NCBI RefSeq assembly: GCF_004006535.1 | Contig: NZ_RLIH01000006.1 | Location: 1 to 64,000 of the forward strand | Source: Anaerosphaera multitolerans | GTDB lineage: Bacteria > Bacillota > Clostridia > Tissierellales > Peptoniphilaceae | DNA: 64,000 nt | Direction of reading: 5' to 3' | Shown: piece after piece, positions 9,283-17,607 of the stretch | How positions within the stretch are numbered: position 1 is the first letter of the stretch | How the letters are laid out: the number at the start of each line of letters is the position of its first letter | Translations under genes and position numbers: made by a program | Notes under the pieces: model-generated | The model's input: the letters and a program-made list of their open reading frames with translations, nothing else | Databases searched by the model: none | Told to the model about the DNA's origin: nothing

Positions 9283-10452
9283 CTATTCCGGTGAAACTAC
9301 TGAGTCAAAAGTATATTCTCCATCAGCTATTTTTATAATAGTTGCAGTTTTTACAGGGTTGTTGTTTTCACCGAATTTTATTGAACCGGTTACTCCTTCA
9401 ATTTCCACAGCCTTAATGGCTTCAACTATATCTTCATTTGAAAGTGACTTTGCTGATTCAATAGCTTCTTTATAGATATAAACTGTATCGTATCCAAGTG
9501 CCGCAAAAGCAGATGGAGCTTCATTGTATTTTTCTTCATAAGCTTTTACAAAGTTTTGAACTTTTTCAGCATCATCTTTTACTGAATAGTGATTTGTAAA
9601 GTAAACGCCGTCAAAAGATGATTCCGTTCCATCAACTGCTATGGCTAAAACACCATCCCAACCGTCCGGTCCAACTATAGTCGCATCTATTTCAAGTTCC
9701 TTCGCCTGTGTTAAAATAGTTACGTCTTTTTCATAGTACTCAGGAATTAACAATACATCAGGTTCTTTTTCTTTAATCTTTGTAAGTTGAACTTTAAAGT
9801 CCACATCATCTTCACTGTAGCCTTCGTCTGCTACAATTTCAATTCCCTTAGCCTCAGCTTGAACTTTAAAAGCATCTGCTACTCCGTTTGAATAATCATC
9901 GTTATTATTTCTTAAAACAGCAGCTTTTTTAGCTTGCAACTTGTCAGCTGAAAAGTTAGCTAGTATTTGTCCCTGTAACGGGTCTGTAAAACAAGTTCTA
10001 AATACATTGTCCTTTCCTTCAGTTATAGATTCCATAGTACCTGTTGGAGTAATTATTGGAGTAAAATCATCTACAGAATTTTCTGCAACAGCAACTGTAG
10101 GTTTAGAAGTTATTCCTCCTATAATTCCATGAACTCCTTGTTCCACTAATTTTGTGTAAATAGTAACAGATTCTGTCGGATCGGCCTTGTCATCTTCAGA
10201 AGTATATTCAACTTGCTTTCCACCAATACCTCCATTTGCATTGATCTCATCAATAGCAAGTTTTATTCCGTTTTCAGTAGTATTTCCATAAACAGCAGCT
10301 GCTCCGGTTTTAGGAATAATACCTCCAAGTTTTATAACCTCTGCTTCAGCTGTATCTCCGCCATTTGCCGCATTACCGTTATTGCCATTACCGCCACAAG
10401 CTGTTAACAACATTGTCATTGACAAAATTGCCACTAATAATTTTTTCTTCAT
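9283..10452 (-). CDS. livJ: Branched-chain amino acid ABC transporter substrate-binding lipoprotein
   Basis: A 389-residue exported receptor. Residues 1-19 form a lipoprotein signal peptide ending in the lipobox LTAC, followed by a glycine/asparagine linker. The rest is the periplasmic-binding-protein type I fold, with family motifs IKLGGIIPKTGAAAVYG, AIDEINANGGIGG and FAALGYDTVYI. In a monoderm cell it would be lipid-anchored to the outer membrane leaflet and hand leucine/isoleucine/valine to LivHM. The exact ligand cannot be read from sequence; LIV-family receptors also take other amides or amino acids. It is the first gene of the liv operon and has its own promoter. Confidence 0.92.
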   Translation of the reverse strand: MKKKLLVAILSMTMLLTACGGNGNNGNAANGGDTAEAEVIKLGGIIPKTGAAAVYGNTTENGIKLAIDEINANGGIGGKQVEYTSEDDKADPTESVTIYTKLVEQGVHGIIGGITSKPTVAVAENSVDDFTPIITPTGTMESITEGKDNVFRTCFTDPLQGQILANFSADKLQAKKAAVLRNNNDDYSNGVADAFKVQAEAKGIEIVADEGYSEDDVDFKVQLTKIKEKEPDVLLIPEYYEKDVTILTQAKELEIDATIVGPDGWDGVLAIAVDGTESSFDGVYFTNHYSVKDDAEKVQNFVKAYEEKYNEAPSAFAALGYDTVYIYKEAIESAKSLSNEDIVEAIKAVEIEGVTGSIKFGENNNPVKTATIIKIADGEYTFDSVVSPE

Positions 10453-10484
10453 TTAGTTTCCTCCCACATATTAAGATTTTTTCC

Positions 10485-10512
10485 ATTATATCATTTATAT
10501 TTAGCTTATCAA
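10485..10512 (-). promoter_or_regulatory. liv operon promoter
   Basis: Minus-strand TTGATA, a 16-bp spacer and TATAAT (preceded by TG at -14/-15, an extended -10) lie 33 bases upstream of the binding-protein start. The leader is short and holds no riboswitch-like structure. Confidence 0.75.
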
Positions 10513-10699
10513 AGGATAAAAAACAAATTATTTTTAAAATAAGTTACTAACTGAAATATAAGAAATTAAATAGTATGACATAATATTTTAATTTCCTGTA
10601 ATTTTTTTCAATTTCAAACGTAGTACTTATTAGAAAGGCAAATAAATATTAATTATACTGTGCATAGTTAATTTAATACAATATAATAAGGAGGTTGCA

Positions 10700-11245
10700 A
10701 TGGAAAATGTAACTACAGATTACTACAGGGAGGTAATTGATACTTTGAGCTTCGATGAAATCTATGAAAAGTTCTATACTAAAGTCTATCGATACGTTGG
10801 ATATAGAATCTATAACAAAAGTGACGTTGAAGATTTAGTGTCACAAATTTTCCTTAAAATATATAAAAATTTTAACAGCTATAATTCCAATAGCGGTTCT
10901 TACTCCCAATGGATATTTACTATTGCAGGTAATACAATTAAAGACTACCATAGAAAAAATTCCATTAGAAATATTCTGTCCTTAGGAGCGCTTAATAAAG
11001 AACCTGAAGATGATTTTTCTATGGAGGAAAACTTTGAACGTCTAGATGAATATAAATATCTTAGAAAAATTATTCACAACCTTCCAAAAAGAGAACAGAA
11101 TTTAATTTCTTTACGCTATGGTGCGGAACTTAGTTACGATGAAATAGCAGGAATTATGAAACTTAAACCGAATCATGTGGGAGTTCTGCTCCATCGCAGT
11201 TTAAAGAAGATAAAAAGTAATATGGAGGAATATTATGATAAATAA
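10700..11245 (+). CDS. RNA polymerase sigma factor, ECF-like (sigma-70 family)
   Basis: A 181-residue alternative sigma factor. Residues about 20-90 are region 2, with the core-binding and -10-recognition helix (SDVEDLVSQIFLKIYKNF) and the segment SQWIFTIAGNTIKDYHRKN. Residues about 120-175 are region 4, a helix-turn-helix including LPKREQNLISLRYG and SYDEIAGIM. No region 3 or region 1.1 is present, so it belongs to the small ECF-type class. AAGGAGG lies seven bases before the ATG. The 3' end overlaps the next gene by 11 bases, the usual sigma/anti-sigma coupling. The signal and regulon are unknown. No ECF-type self-promoter could be recognised in the 247-bp upstream gap. Confidence 0.85.
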   Translation: MENVTTDYYREVIDTLSFDEIYEKFYTKVYRYVGYRIYNKSDVEDLVSQIFLKIYKNFNSYNSNSGSYSQWIFTIAGNTIKDYHRKNSIRNILSLGALNKEPEDDFSMEENFERLDEYKYLRKIIHNLPKREQNLISLRYGAELSYDEIAGIMKLKPNHVGVLLHRSLKKIKSNMEEYYDK

Positions 11246-12116
11246 AGATTTAGATAAATTGCTCTATGACCTTGTAGACAATGGCGAAGAAAGCAAAAAT
11301 AAAATATATAATAATACCGTCCAGCACAAAGATAAAAAGAAAATGAAATTCAAACCTCTAGTAGTTACTTGTATACTACTTCTAATCCTTACTACCTCAG
11401 GAATTGCAAGAGATGTTTATAACTACGTCACATCTTCAGATCTGCCATCGGGAGAACACATAGAATCCCACGAAGACAAGTATTCACTTCGTCATAAAAT
11501 ACCGATGCCCATACCGAAATTTTTAAATTTAGCAGGAAAGGTTTTTGATGAAGATGGCAAAAAAATTCATTTAATTACAGGAAATGATTGGCATGAAAAG
11601 CTATTTATATGGAATGAAGGTAAAGATTCTACTCTTTACAATATAAAAGGCGAACCCATTGTAGACTATGATAAGGAAAAAGGAGAAGTTTTTACTGCTG
11701 CTGAACGAGAAGCAAAAATAAAAAAAATAACTTTAGAAGAGGCATTGCCAAAGCTCACCTTTAATCCTTTTATTTTAAAAGACGATTATGATTTTGAATA
11801 CGTCATTGGAAATAATATTGATGAATTCGATAAATCTGATTACCTATTTATTAAATATCAAATGGGCGACAAGGATATCTCAATTACAGAAAAGAAAGCT
11901 ATACCTGAAACTATTATCTATGGATCCTTTGACCAAAAGATAATAGAGAAAGAAATTGAAGGAGTTAAACTACAGATAATGGAAACTACCCTTACCTTTG
12001 AAAAAGATGGAGTAATAGTTACTTTCAGTATTGAAAAAGATGGGAAAACAGTGAGAGCTACTCCTGAAGAATTAATAAATATTTATAAGGGCTTTGTTCC
12101 CTATGAAGCTAATTAA
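11235..12116 (+). CDS. Single-span membrane protein, probable anti-sigma factor
   Basis: A 293-residue protein with a charged cytoplasmic N-terminus of about 39 residues, one membrane helix (about 40-56) and a 235-residue extracellular part rich in lysine and glutamate. Its coding start is embedded in the end of the sigma-factor gene and shares its Shine-Dalgarno region (ATGGAGGAATATTATG). This coupling and topology are typical of anti-sigma factors that hold an ECF sigma at the membrane. The N-terminal part lacks an obvious zinc anti-sigma HxxxCxxC motif. The role is therefore inferred from context and topology, not from a recognised domain. Confidence 0.65.
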   Translation: MINKDLDKLLYDLVDNGEESKNKIYNNTVQHKDKKKMKFKPLVVTCILLLILTTSGIARDVYNYVTSSDLPSGEHIESHEDKYSLRHKIPMPIPKFLNLAGKVFDEDGKKIHLITGNDWHEKLFIWNEGKDSTLYNIKGEPIVDYDKEKGEVFTAAEREAKIKKITLEEALPKLTFNPFILKDDYDFEYVIGNNIDEFDKSDYLFIKYQMGDKDISITEKKAIPETIIYGSFDQKIIEKEIEGVKLQIMETTLTFEKDGVIVTFSIEKDGKTVRATPEELINIYKGFVPYEAN

Positions 12117-12485
12117 ATAATATTGAAAAATATAGAAAAACCACTTTAAATCAATCAAAGTGGTTTTCTATATTGACTTTATATTTTATAGAGCACCTCT
12201 TCTAATTAAAGATTTTTAGTTACTACTTTAACTACAAAGATAAATGTAGTTTTTTTAACTATTAAGTTAAAGAATTTTTTTAACTTACAAGTTCAACAAA
12301 ACTTTACAATAAATTAAAACTTCTATTTGTAATGATTTATTACTATTGTATTTCTCCTATGATTAAAACTTAGGTGAAAAATTATTTTTTTATTCTCATA
12401 TATTACTTTCTATACCATCAAAAAATAATTTTAGTATAAGCTAGGCATTAAACTTTTATGTTTAAGTTTTAATCCTCCAATAAAT
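12117..12485. other. Non-coding gap with tandem hairpins
   Basis: This is 369 bases without a credible gene. After the operon terminator come two more hairpins: AACTACA/TGTAGTT at 12230-12251 followed by a run of T, and TAAGTTAAA/TTTAACTTA at 12263-12287. The remaining 200 bases are AT-rich and featureless to me, with no promoter or Shine-Dalgarno sequence. Confidence 0.5.
12129..12174 (+). terminator. Terminator of the sigma/anti-sigma operon
   Basis: A long stem (AATATAGAAAA-CCACTTT pairing with AAAGTGGTTTTCTATATT, one extra A bulging) with a loop of about 9 bases begins 13 bases after the stop codon. The following T tract is interrupted, so efficiency is uncertain. Confidence 0.75.
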
Positions 12486-13370
12486 TTACTTTGTTTTACT
12501 TTTATTTGGACTTAATACCAATATAATAGTAGATGCACATATTAATATTATAGCAATAATATTTAAGCCACTTAATTTTTCATGTAGGATAAAGACTCCC
12601 ACTATTAAACTAGTTACAGGTTCAAAAGCACTTAATATTGAAGCCTGCTTTGCACTTATTGAAAGAATTGCCCTTTGATAAAAATTCGCAGCCCCCACAC
12701 TTAATACAGCCGAATAGAGTATTAGGATTAATAGGTTTTTAGCTGAAGAAATATTAAAATTTATTCCTCCTGAAGGCAAGGAAACAACGTAGGCCATTAT
12801 ACTACTAAATAATATTAAATAAAAACTTAATTTAATTACATTCATGCTTCCCAACCCACTTTTTTCTAACCAAATGGAATATAGAGCATAAGTTAATCCC
12901 GATCCGAAAGATAATATAATGCCAAATATATTGTTAACTTCTCTAAAGTCCATTAACATTGTTATTCCAAGCATAGCAAATATAATGCATGTTTTTTCTC
13001 CACTTTTTGCTTTTTCTTTATATATTAAAACCGATGCTAAAAAAATTAAAATGGGATAAGAAAAATGTATAGTCGTTGCAGCTCCAGAAGATATGTAATT
13101 ATAAGAATAATACAATAAAATCGGAGTGAAAACATAGCCAAGAGATAAGATTAATAGCTTTAGAAATTCATCTTTCGTAATTAATAAATTTTCTTTATAA
13201 ACATACTTTGCCATAAACCAAAGTATTGCAATAGACATAGCATTTCTGTAAAAAACTGCATCAATTGCATTCATTCCTATTCCATAGACTTTTTTAGTCA
13301 TCAACGGCATCAAGCCAAAGATAACTGCCGAAATAATTGCATATAAATATCCAGATTTTAAGTTTCTCAT
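12486..13370 (-). CDS. EamA-family (drug/metabolite) transporter
   Basis: A 294-residue membrane protein with about ten helices arranged as two five-helix EamA repeats: an N-terminal repeat starting SGYLYAIISAVIFGLMPL and a C-terminal repeat starting IFGIILSFGSGLTYALYS. The second repeat ends with the conserved ILSAFEPVTSLIVGVFILHE pattern. DMT-superfamily members export amino acids, sugars or other small metabolites, and the substrate here is not predictable. GGGG lies eight bases before the ATG. It is monocistronic, between the terminators of argS and the sigma operon. Confidence 0.88.
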   Translation of the reverse strand: MRNLKSGYLYAIISAVIFGLMPLMTKKVYGIGMNAIDAVFYRNAMSIAILWFMAKYVYKENLLITKDEFLKLLILSLGYVFTPILLYYSYNYISSGAATTIHFSYPILIFLASVLIYKEKAKSGEKTCIIFAMLGITMLMDFREVNNIFGIILSFGSGLTYALYSIWLEKSGLGSMNVIKLSFYLILFSSIMAYVVSLPSGGINFNISSAKNLLILILYSAVLSVGAANFYQRAILSISAKQASILSAFEPVTSLIVGVFILHEKLSGLNIIAIILICASTIILVLSPNKSKTK

Positions 13371-13416
13371 TTAAACCCCATTTCTTTAATTATATAAAAT
13401 TATAATAAATAAAAAT

Positions 13417-13457
13417 AAGTACCGTCTATCTTAATATAATAACATAGCTGGTACTTT
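13417..13457 (-). terminator. Probable terminator of the pheS-argS operon
   Basis: AAGTACC pairs with GGTACTT and the stem continues as CTAT/ATAG after two mismatches, with a loop of about 12 bases. On the minus strand ATTTTTATTT follows. It begins 16 bases after the argS stop. Confidence 0.6.
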
Positions 13458-13473
13458 AAAAAATTCAAATTAC

Positions 13474-15183
13474 TTACATTTTTTCAGGAGCTTCTACTCC
13501 AATTAAGTTAAGTCCTTCTTTAATTACTGTCTTAACAGCATAACAAAGCATAAGTCTAGTGTTTTTAAGAAGCTCATCCTCTATTAAAATTTGAGTTGAA
13601 TTGTAATACTTGTTAAATTCTTTAGCCAACTCAACAGTATACCTAGTTACAAAGTAAGGCTCATATTTTTCATGAGCATCAATTACTATATCAGTAAATT
13701 TATAAAGCAATCTTAGTATATTAATTTCTTCCTCTTTAGTTAAAAGAGAAGGATCATACTTATTATTAAGGCTGAAATTTCCTTTTTCCAGCAGAGAGGA
13801 AATTCTGGCATGAACGTATTGAACATAGGGTCCGGTTTCCCCTTCAAAGGAAAGCGTCTTTTCCCAATCAAAGACATAATCTTTAATCCTTTGATTAAAA
13901 AGTTCTTGGAATTTAACAGCTCCAATACCTACTTGGGCTGATAGCTCCTCCTTATTTTCAATTTTTATTCCCTTATCTTCCTCTCTAGCAGTTAAAATCT
14001 CTTCAACTTTTTCCTTTGCTTTATTTAATACATCCTCAAGATATACAACTCTTCCCTTTCTTGTAGAAAGTGTACCATCTTCAAGAGATACCATACCAAA
14101 GGCAACGTGTACAATTTCATCTGCCCAGTCATAACCCATTTCTTTTAAAACAGCTTTAAGCTGTTTAAAGTGAAGTATCTGTTGAGAACCTACTACATAG
14201 ATATTCTTATAGGGTTTATAAGTGTCATGTCTATACTTAGCAGCTGCTAAATCTCGCGTAATATAAATTGTAGAGCCATCAGATTTTATAATTAATGATG
14301 GAGGTAAATCATATTTTTCCAAATCTACAATTTGTGCCCCCTCTGATTCCGTAAGTGCTCCGCTGCTCTTTAAGCGTTCTACTATTGCAGGCATTTTATC
14401 CGAATAAAAGCTCTCACCTGCATAGGAATCATAATGAATATCAAGCATATCATAAACTTTATTAAACTCCTTTAGAGATACGTCTCTAATCCACTGCCAA
14501 AGCTCGGTTTCTTCTTTTCCTCCATTTTCCAATGCAGTAAAAGCCTTTCTTGAATCTTCAAGCAAAGTAGGATCTTCTTCCATTTCAGCGTTTATTTTAA
14601 CATATAATTTCAGAAGTTCGGAAATAGGATTTTCTTCAATTACTTTAATATCTCCCCACTTCCTTATAGCCACAATTAAAAGTCCAAATTGTGTACCGTA
14701 GTCACCAAGATGATTTATAGAAATTGTATTATAGCCTAAGAAATCGTAAATTCGTTTTATTGCATCTCCAATAATAGTGGTTCTAATATGTCCTATATGG
14801 AAAGGTTTGGCAATGTTTGGAGAGGAATATTCCACAATTACATTTCTCCCCTCTCCTATATTAACTTTCCCAAAATTTCCCTGCCTATTATGAGCTTCAT
14901 TTAAAACTTCACTTGAAAGTTTTTCCTTATTTACAAAAAAATTAATATAGGCGGATTGCGACTCAACCTTTTCAAAATATTCACTTTCTATAGACTCCGC
15001 TATTTCAGCGGCTATTATTGCAGGATTCTTTCTGTAAACCTTAGCCAATGAAAAAACCGGAAATGCATAATCTCCCATTTCATAATTTGGAGGTGTCTCT
15101 ATGGAATTTCTAATTTCTTCCTCTGTAAGATTTTCAATTTTATTTGCTAAGAGCTTTACAATTTCCTCTTTAAAATCAATCAT
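13474..15183 (-). CDS. argS: Arginyl-tRNA synthetase
   Basis: A class I synthetase that charges tRNA-Arg with arginine using ATP. It is 569 residues, a normal length. The N-terminal Add-1 domain is followed by the HIGH motif in SSPNIAKPFHIGHIRTT (about residues 118-134). The KMSKS-equivalent loop is replaced by TLSTRKGRVV, as is usual in this family. The C-terminal 120 residues are the helical DALR anticodon-binding domain, with ELAKEFNKYYNSTQIL. AAAGGAGAAACT precedes the ATG. It is the last gene of the pheS operon, 48 bases after mutS2, so two synthetases may be expressed together. Confidence 0.97.
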   Translation of the reverse strand: MIDFKEEIVKLLANKIENLTEEEIRNSIETPPNYEMGDYAFPVFSLAKVYRKNPAIIAAEIAESIESEYFEKVESQSAYINFFVNKEKLSSEVLNEAHNRQGNFGKVNIGEGRNVIVEYSSPNIAKPFHIGHIRTTIIGDAIKRIYDFLGYNTISINHLGDYGTQFGLLIVAIRKWGDIKVIEENPISELLKLYVKINAEMEEDPTLLEDSRKAFTALENGGKEETELWQWIRDVSLKEFNKVYDMLDIHYDSYAGESFYSDKMPAIVERLKSSGALTESEGAQIVDLEKYDLPPSLIIKSDGSTIYITRDLAAAKYRHDTYKPYKNIYVVGSQQILHFKQLKAVLKEMGYDWADEIVHVAFGMVSLEDGTLSTRKGRVVYLEDVLNKAKEKVEEILTAREEDKGIKIENKEELSAQVGIGAVKFQELFNQRIKDYVFDWEKTLSFEGETGPYVQYVHARISSLLEKGNFSLNNKYDPSLLTKEEEINILRLLYKFTDIVIDAHEKYEPYFVTRYTVELAKEFNKYYNSTQILIEDELLKNTRLMLCYAVKTVIKEGLNLIGVEAPEKM

Positions 15184-15231
15184 AGTTTCTCCTTTTCTCG
15201 TTATAATTTAATAAAATTTATTATACATCAC

Positions 15232-17607
15232 TTATTTTAATTCCACAATGCTGACGCCCATTCCGCCCTCATTGTAGTTGGCATCTTTAACGGACTTTAC
15301 ATTTTTATTTTTCCTTAAATCCTGTTGCAATTTATCCCTTAAAACGCCCGTACCCTTACCATGAATTATTCTAACACTTTTTATTCCCGAAAGGTATGCA
15401 TCATCAACATATTTATCCACTATTACTTTAGCTTCATCAAAATTTTTACCTCTTACATCTATTTCCGATTTTATAAATCTGGATTTTGTATCAATAATTC
15501 GCTTTACCTTACTTTTGCTTTTCTCTTCACTTTTATCTGAGTAGACAAGGGTATTCTTCGGAAGTTTCATTTTCATCATACCCATTTGAACCAGAACATT
15601 ATCGTCATTATCAGGCAGTTCCAATACAACTCCCTCCACATTTAGCGAAACGGATTTTACGCTGTCTCCGATCTTTAAATCTTTAACGGGTTTTTTAGCC
15701 TTTTCTAATTTAATTTCATATCCATCATCAGAAACCTTTTTAATATTATCTCTAAATAGATCCTGTGCCTGTTGCAATCTTCTTGCCTGTTCCGTAGTTA
15801 ACTCAGCTTTAATTTCATTTATCTCTTCAATTATTAAATCAATTTCCCCTCTTACTTGATTTAACATTTTTTTAGCTTCCTGTTTTGCATCTCTAAGAAC
15901 TTTATCCCTTTGAGCTTTAACTTTTTCAATTTCTTTCTTAAGCTCTTCATTTTTTAACTCAAGCTCCATTTGACTTTGCTCAGCTCTTAATTTATGTTCC
16001 TCTATTTTACTTCTGTCCTCTTCTATGGACTGTAGTACATTTTCAAATTCAATATTATCTTCACTTATTAAATCTCTTGCGTAGTCAATAATTTCATCAG
16101 ATAGCCCAAGTCTTTTGGAAATTTCAAAGGCATTTGATTTTCCCGGAACCCCTATTAGAAGTTTGTAGGTAGGAGATAGTGTATCTACATTAAATTCCAT
16201 TGACGCATTGGCAACTCCATCTACAGTTAAAGCATATATTTTAAGTTGGTTATAGTGAGTTGTAGAAACCGTCCTTATTTTTCTTTGCAGCATATAGTCC
16301 ATAATAGCTCTTGCCAATGCCGCACCTTCAGTAGGATCCGTTCCCGCTCCAAGTTCATCAAAAAGCACTAGGGACTTTTCATTTGCCCTTTTTAATATTT
16401 CAACAATATTTACCATATGGGAGGAAAAAGTTGAAAGCGACTGCTCAATACTTTGTTCATCGCCTATATCCGCAAGTACTTCCTCAAAAATTCCCATTTC
16501 AGAACTTTCCTGTGCAGGAATGTGCAAGCCGTATTGAACCATTAAAGTCAAAAGTCCTAAAGTTTTTAAAGTAACAGTCTTTCCGCCAGTATTGGGACCG
16601 GTAACTATTAAAGAAGTAAATTCATCCCCTAGGTAAATATCTATGGGAACTACTTTTTCCACATTTAAAAGAGGATGTCTTGCCTCTTTTAAGTTTATAT
16701 AACATCTGTCATTTAATATAGGTCTGTTTCCCTTTAACTCAATGGAAAGTTTCCCCTTTGCAAATATAAAATCCAACTCTTTTAATATTTCTTCATTTGC
16801 TTCCACTTGATATCCTATATCTGCCACTAATTCAGATAATCTCAAAAGAATTTTTTCAATTTCATCTCTTTCTTCCGCCTGCAAAGTCTTTAACTCATTA
16901 TTTAAATTAACAACTGCCATAGGCTCTACATAAACTGTTTGTCCACTTGAACTTACGTCATGGACCAAACCCTTTACTTTGGATTTGTTTTCCTGCTTTA
17001 CGGGAACTACGTACCTTCCCTCTCTTATAGTTACTATGGAGTCCTGTAAATACTGTCTTTCAGAGTCACTTGTTACTATGGAGTTTAATTTATCTCTTAT
17101 TGCATCTTTCTTTTTCAATATCTGTCTTCTTATTGAAGCCAACTTTGAAGATGCGTTGTCCGAAATTTCATTTTCTGAGATAATAGCGTTATTTATCTCA
17201 TCTTCAACACTTTTAAAAGTATTTAAGCTTGTAGCAAGTTGCTCAAGCAAGGGGAAATTCTCCGCTCCCTCTTCAAAATTAAAATATTTTTTTAAGTACC
17301 TTGAAACTCTTAAAAAATCCGAAATTTTTATAAGTGCTCCAGGACTTAAACTGCCACCTATTTTAACTCTTCTCATATAATCCCTCATTGGGTATATGCC
17401 AAAAAGTGGTGGTTCTCCTTTTTTTATAATTATACTTGAAGCTTCTGAAGTTTCATCAAGCCTTCGATTAATTTCATTTATATCAGTGGAAAGTAATTCC
17501 TCAGAAGCTTTAGCTCTACCTAAATCCGATACGATAATAGAATTTAATCTGTCTAAAATCTTATCAAACTCAAGTACTCGCTTGGATTTTTCAACTAAAT
17601 TATCCAT
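15232..17607 (-). CDS. mutS2: Endonuclease MutS2 (ribosome rescue / recombination suppressor)
   Basis: A 791-residue MutS2 with a core and clamp region, an ATPase domain with Walker A (TGPNTGGKTVT) and the Walker B/signature region (SLVLFDELGAGTDPTEGAAL), a long coiled coil at about residues 520-620, a KOW-like segment, and a C-terminal Smr nuclease domain with DVRG and HGKGTGVLR. It lacks the mismatch-recognition domain of MutS1. Known relatives suppress homologous recombination or split collided ribosomes. The start overlaps the end of the U32 gene by eight bases and has GGGGG upstream. Confidence 0.95.
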   Translation of the reverse strand: MDNLVEKSKRVLEFDKILDRLNSIIVSDLGRAKASEELLSTDINEINRRLDETSEASSIIIKKGEPPLFGIYPMRDYMRRVKIGGSLSPGALIKISDFLRVSRYLKKYFNFEEGAENFPLLEQLATSLNTFKSVEDEINNAIISENEISDNASSKLASIRRQILKKKDAIRDKLNSIVTSDSERQYLQDSIVTIREGRYVVPVKQENKSKVKGLVHDVSSSGQTVYVEPMAVVNLNNELKTLQAEERDEIEKILLRLSELVADIGYQVEANEEILKELDFIFAKGKLSIELKGNRPILNDRCYINLKEARHPLLNVEKVVPIDIYLGDEFTSLIVTGPNTGGKTVTLKTLGLLTLMVQYGLHIPAQESSEMGIFEEVLADIGDEQSIEQSLSTFSSHMVNIVEILKRANEKSLVLFDELGAGTDPTEGAALARAIMDYMLQRKIRTVSTTHYNQLKIYALTVDGVANASMEFNVDTLSPTYKLLIGVPGKSNAFEISKRLGLSDEIIDYARDLISEDNIEFENVLQSIEEDRSKIEEHKLRAEQSQMELELKNEELKKEIEKVKAQRDKVLRDAKQEAKKMLNQVRGEIDLIIEEINEIKAELTTEQARRLQQAQDLFRDNIKKVSDDGYEIKLEKAKKPVKDLKIGDSVKSVSLNVEGVVLELPDNDDNVLVQMGMMKMKLPKNTLVYSDKSEEKSKSKVKRIIDTKSRFIKSEIDVRGKNFDEAKVIVDKYVDDAYLSGIKSVRIIHGKGTGVLRDKLQQDLRKNKNVKSVKDANYNEGGMGVSIVELK

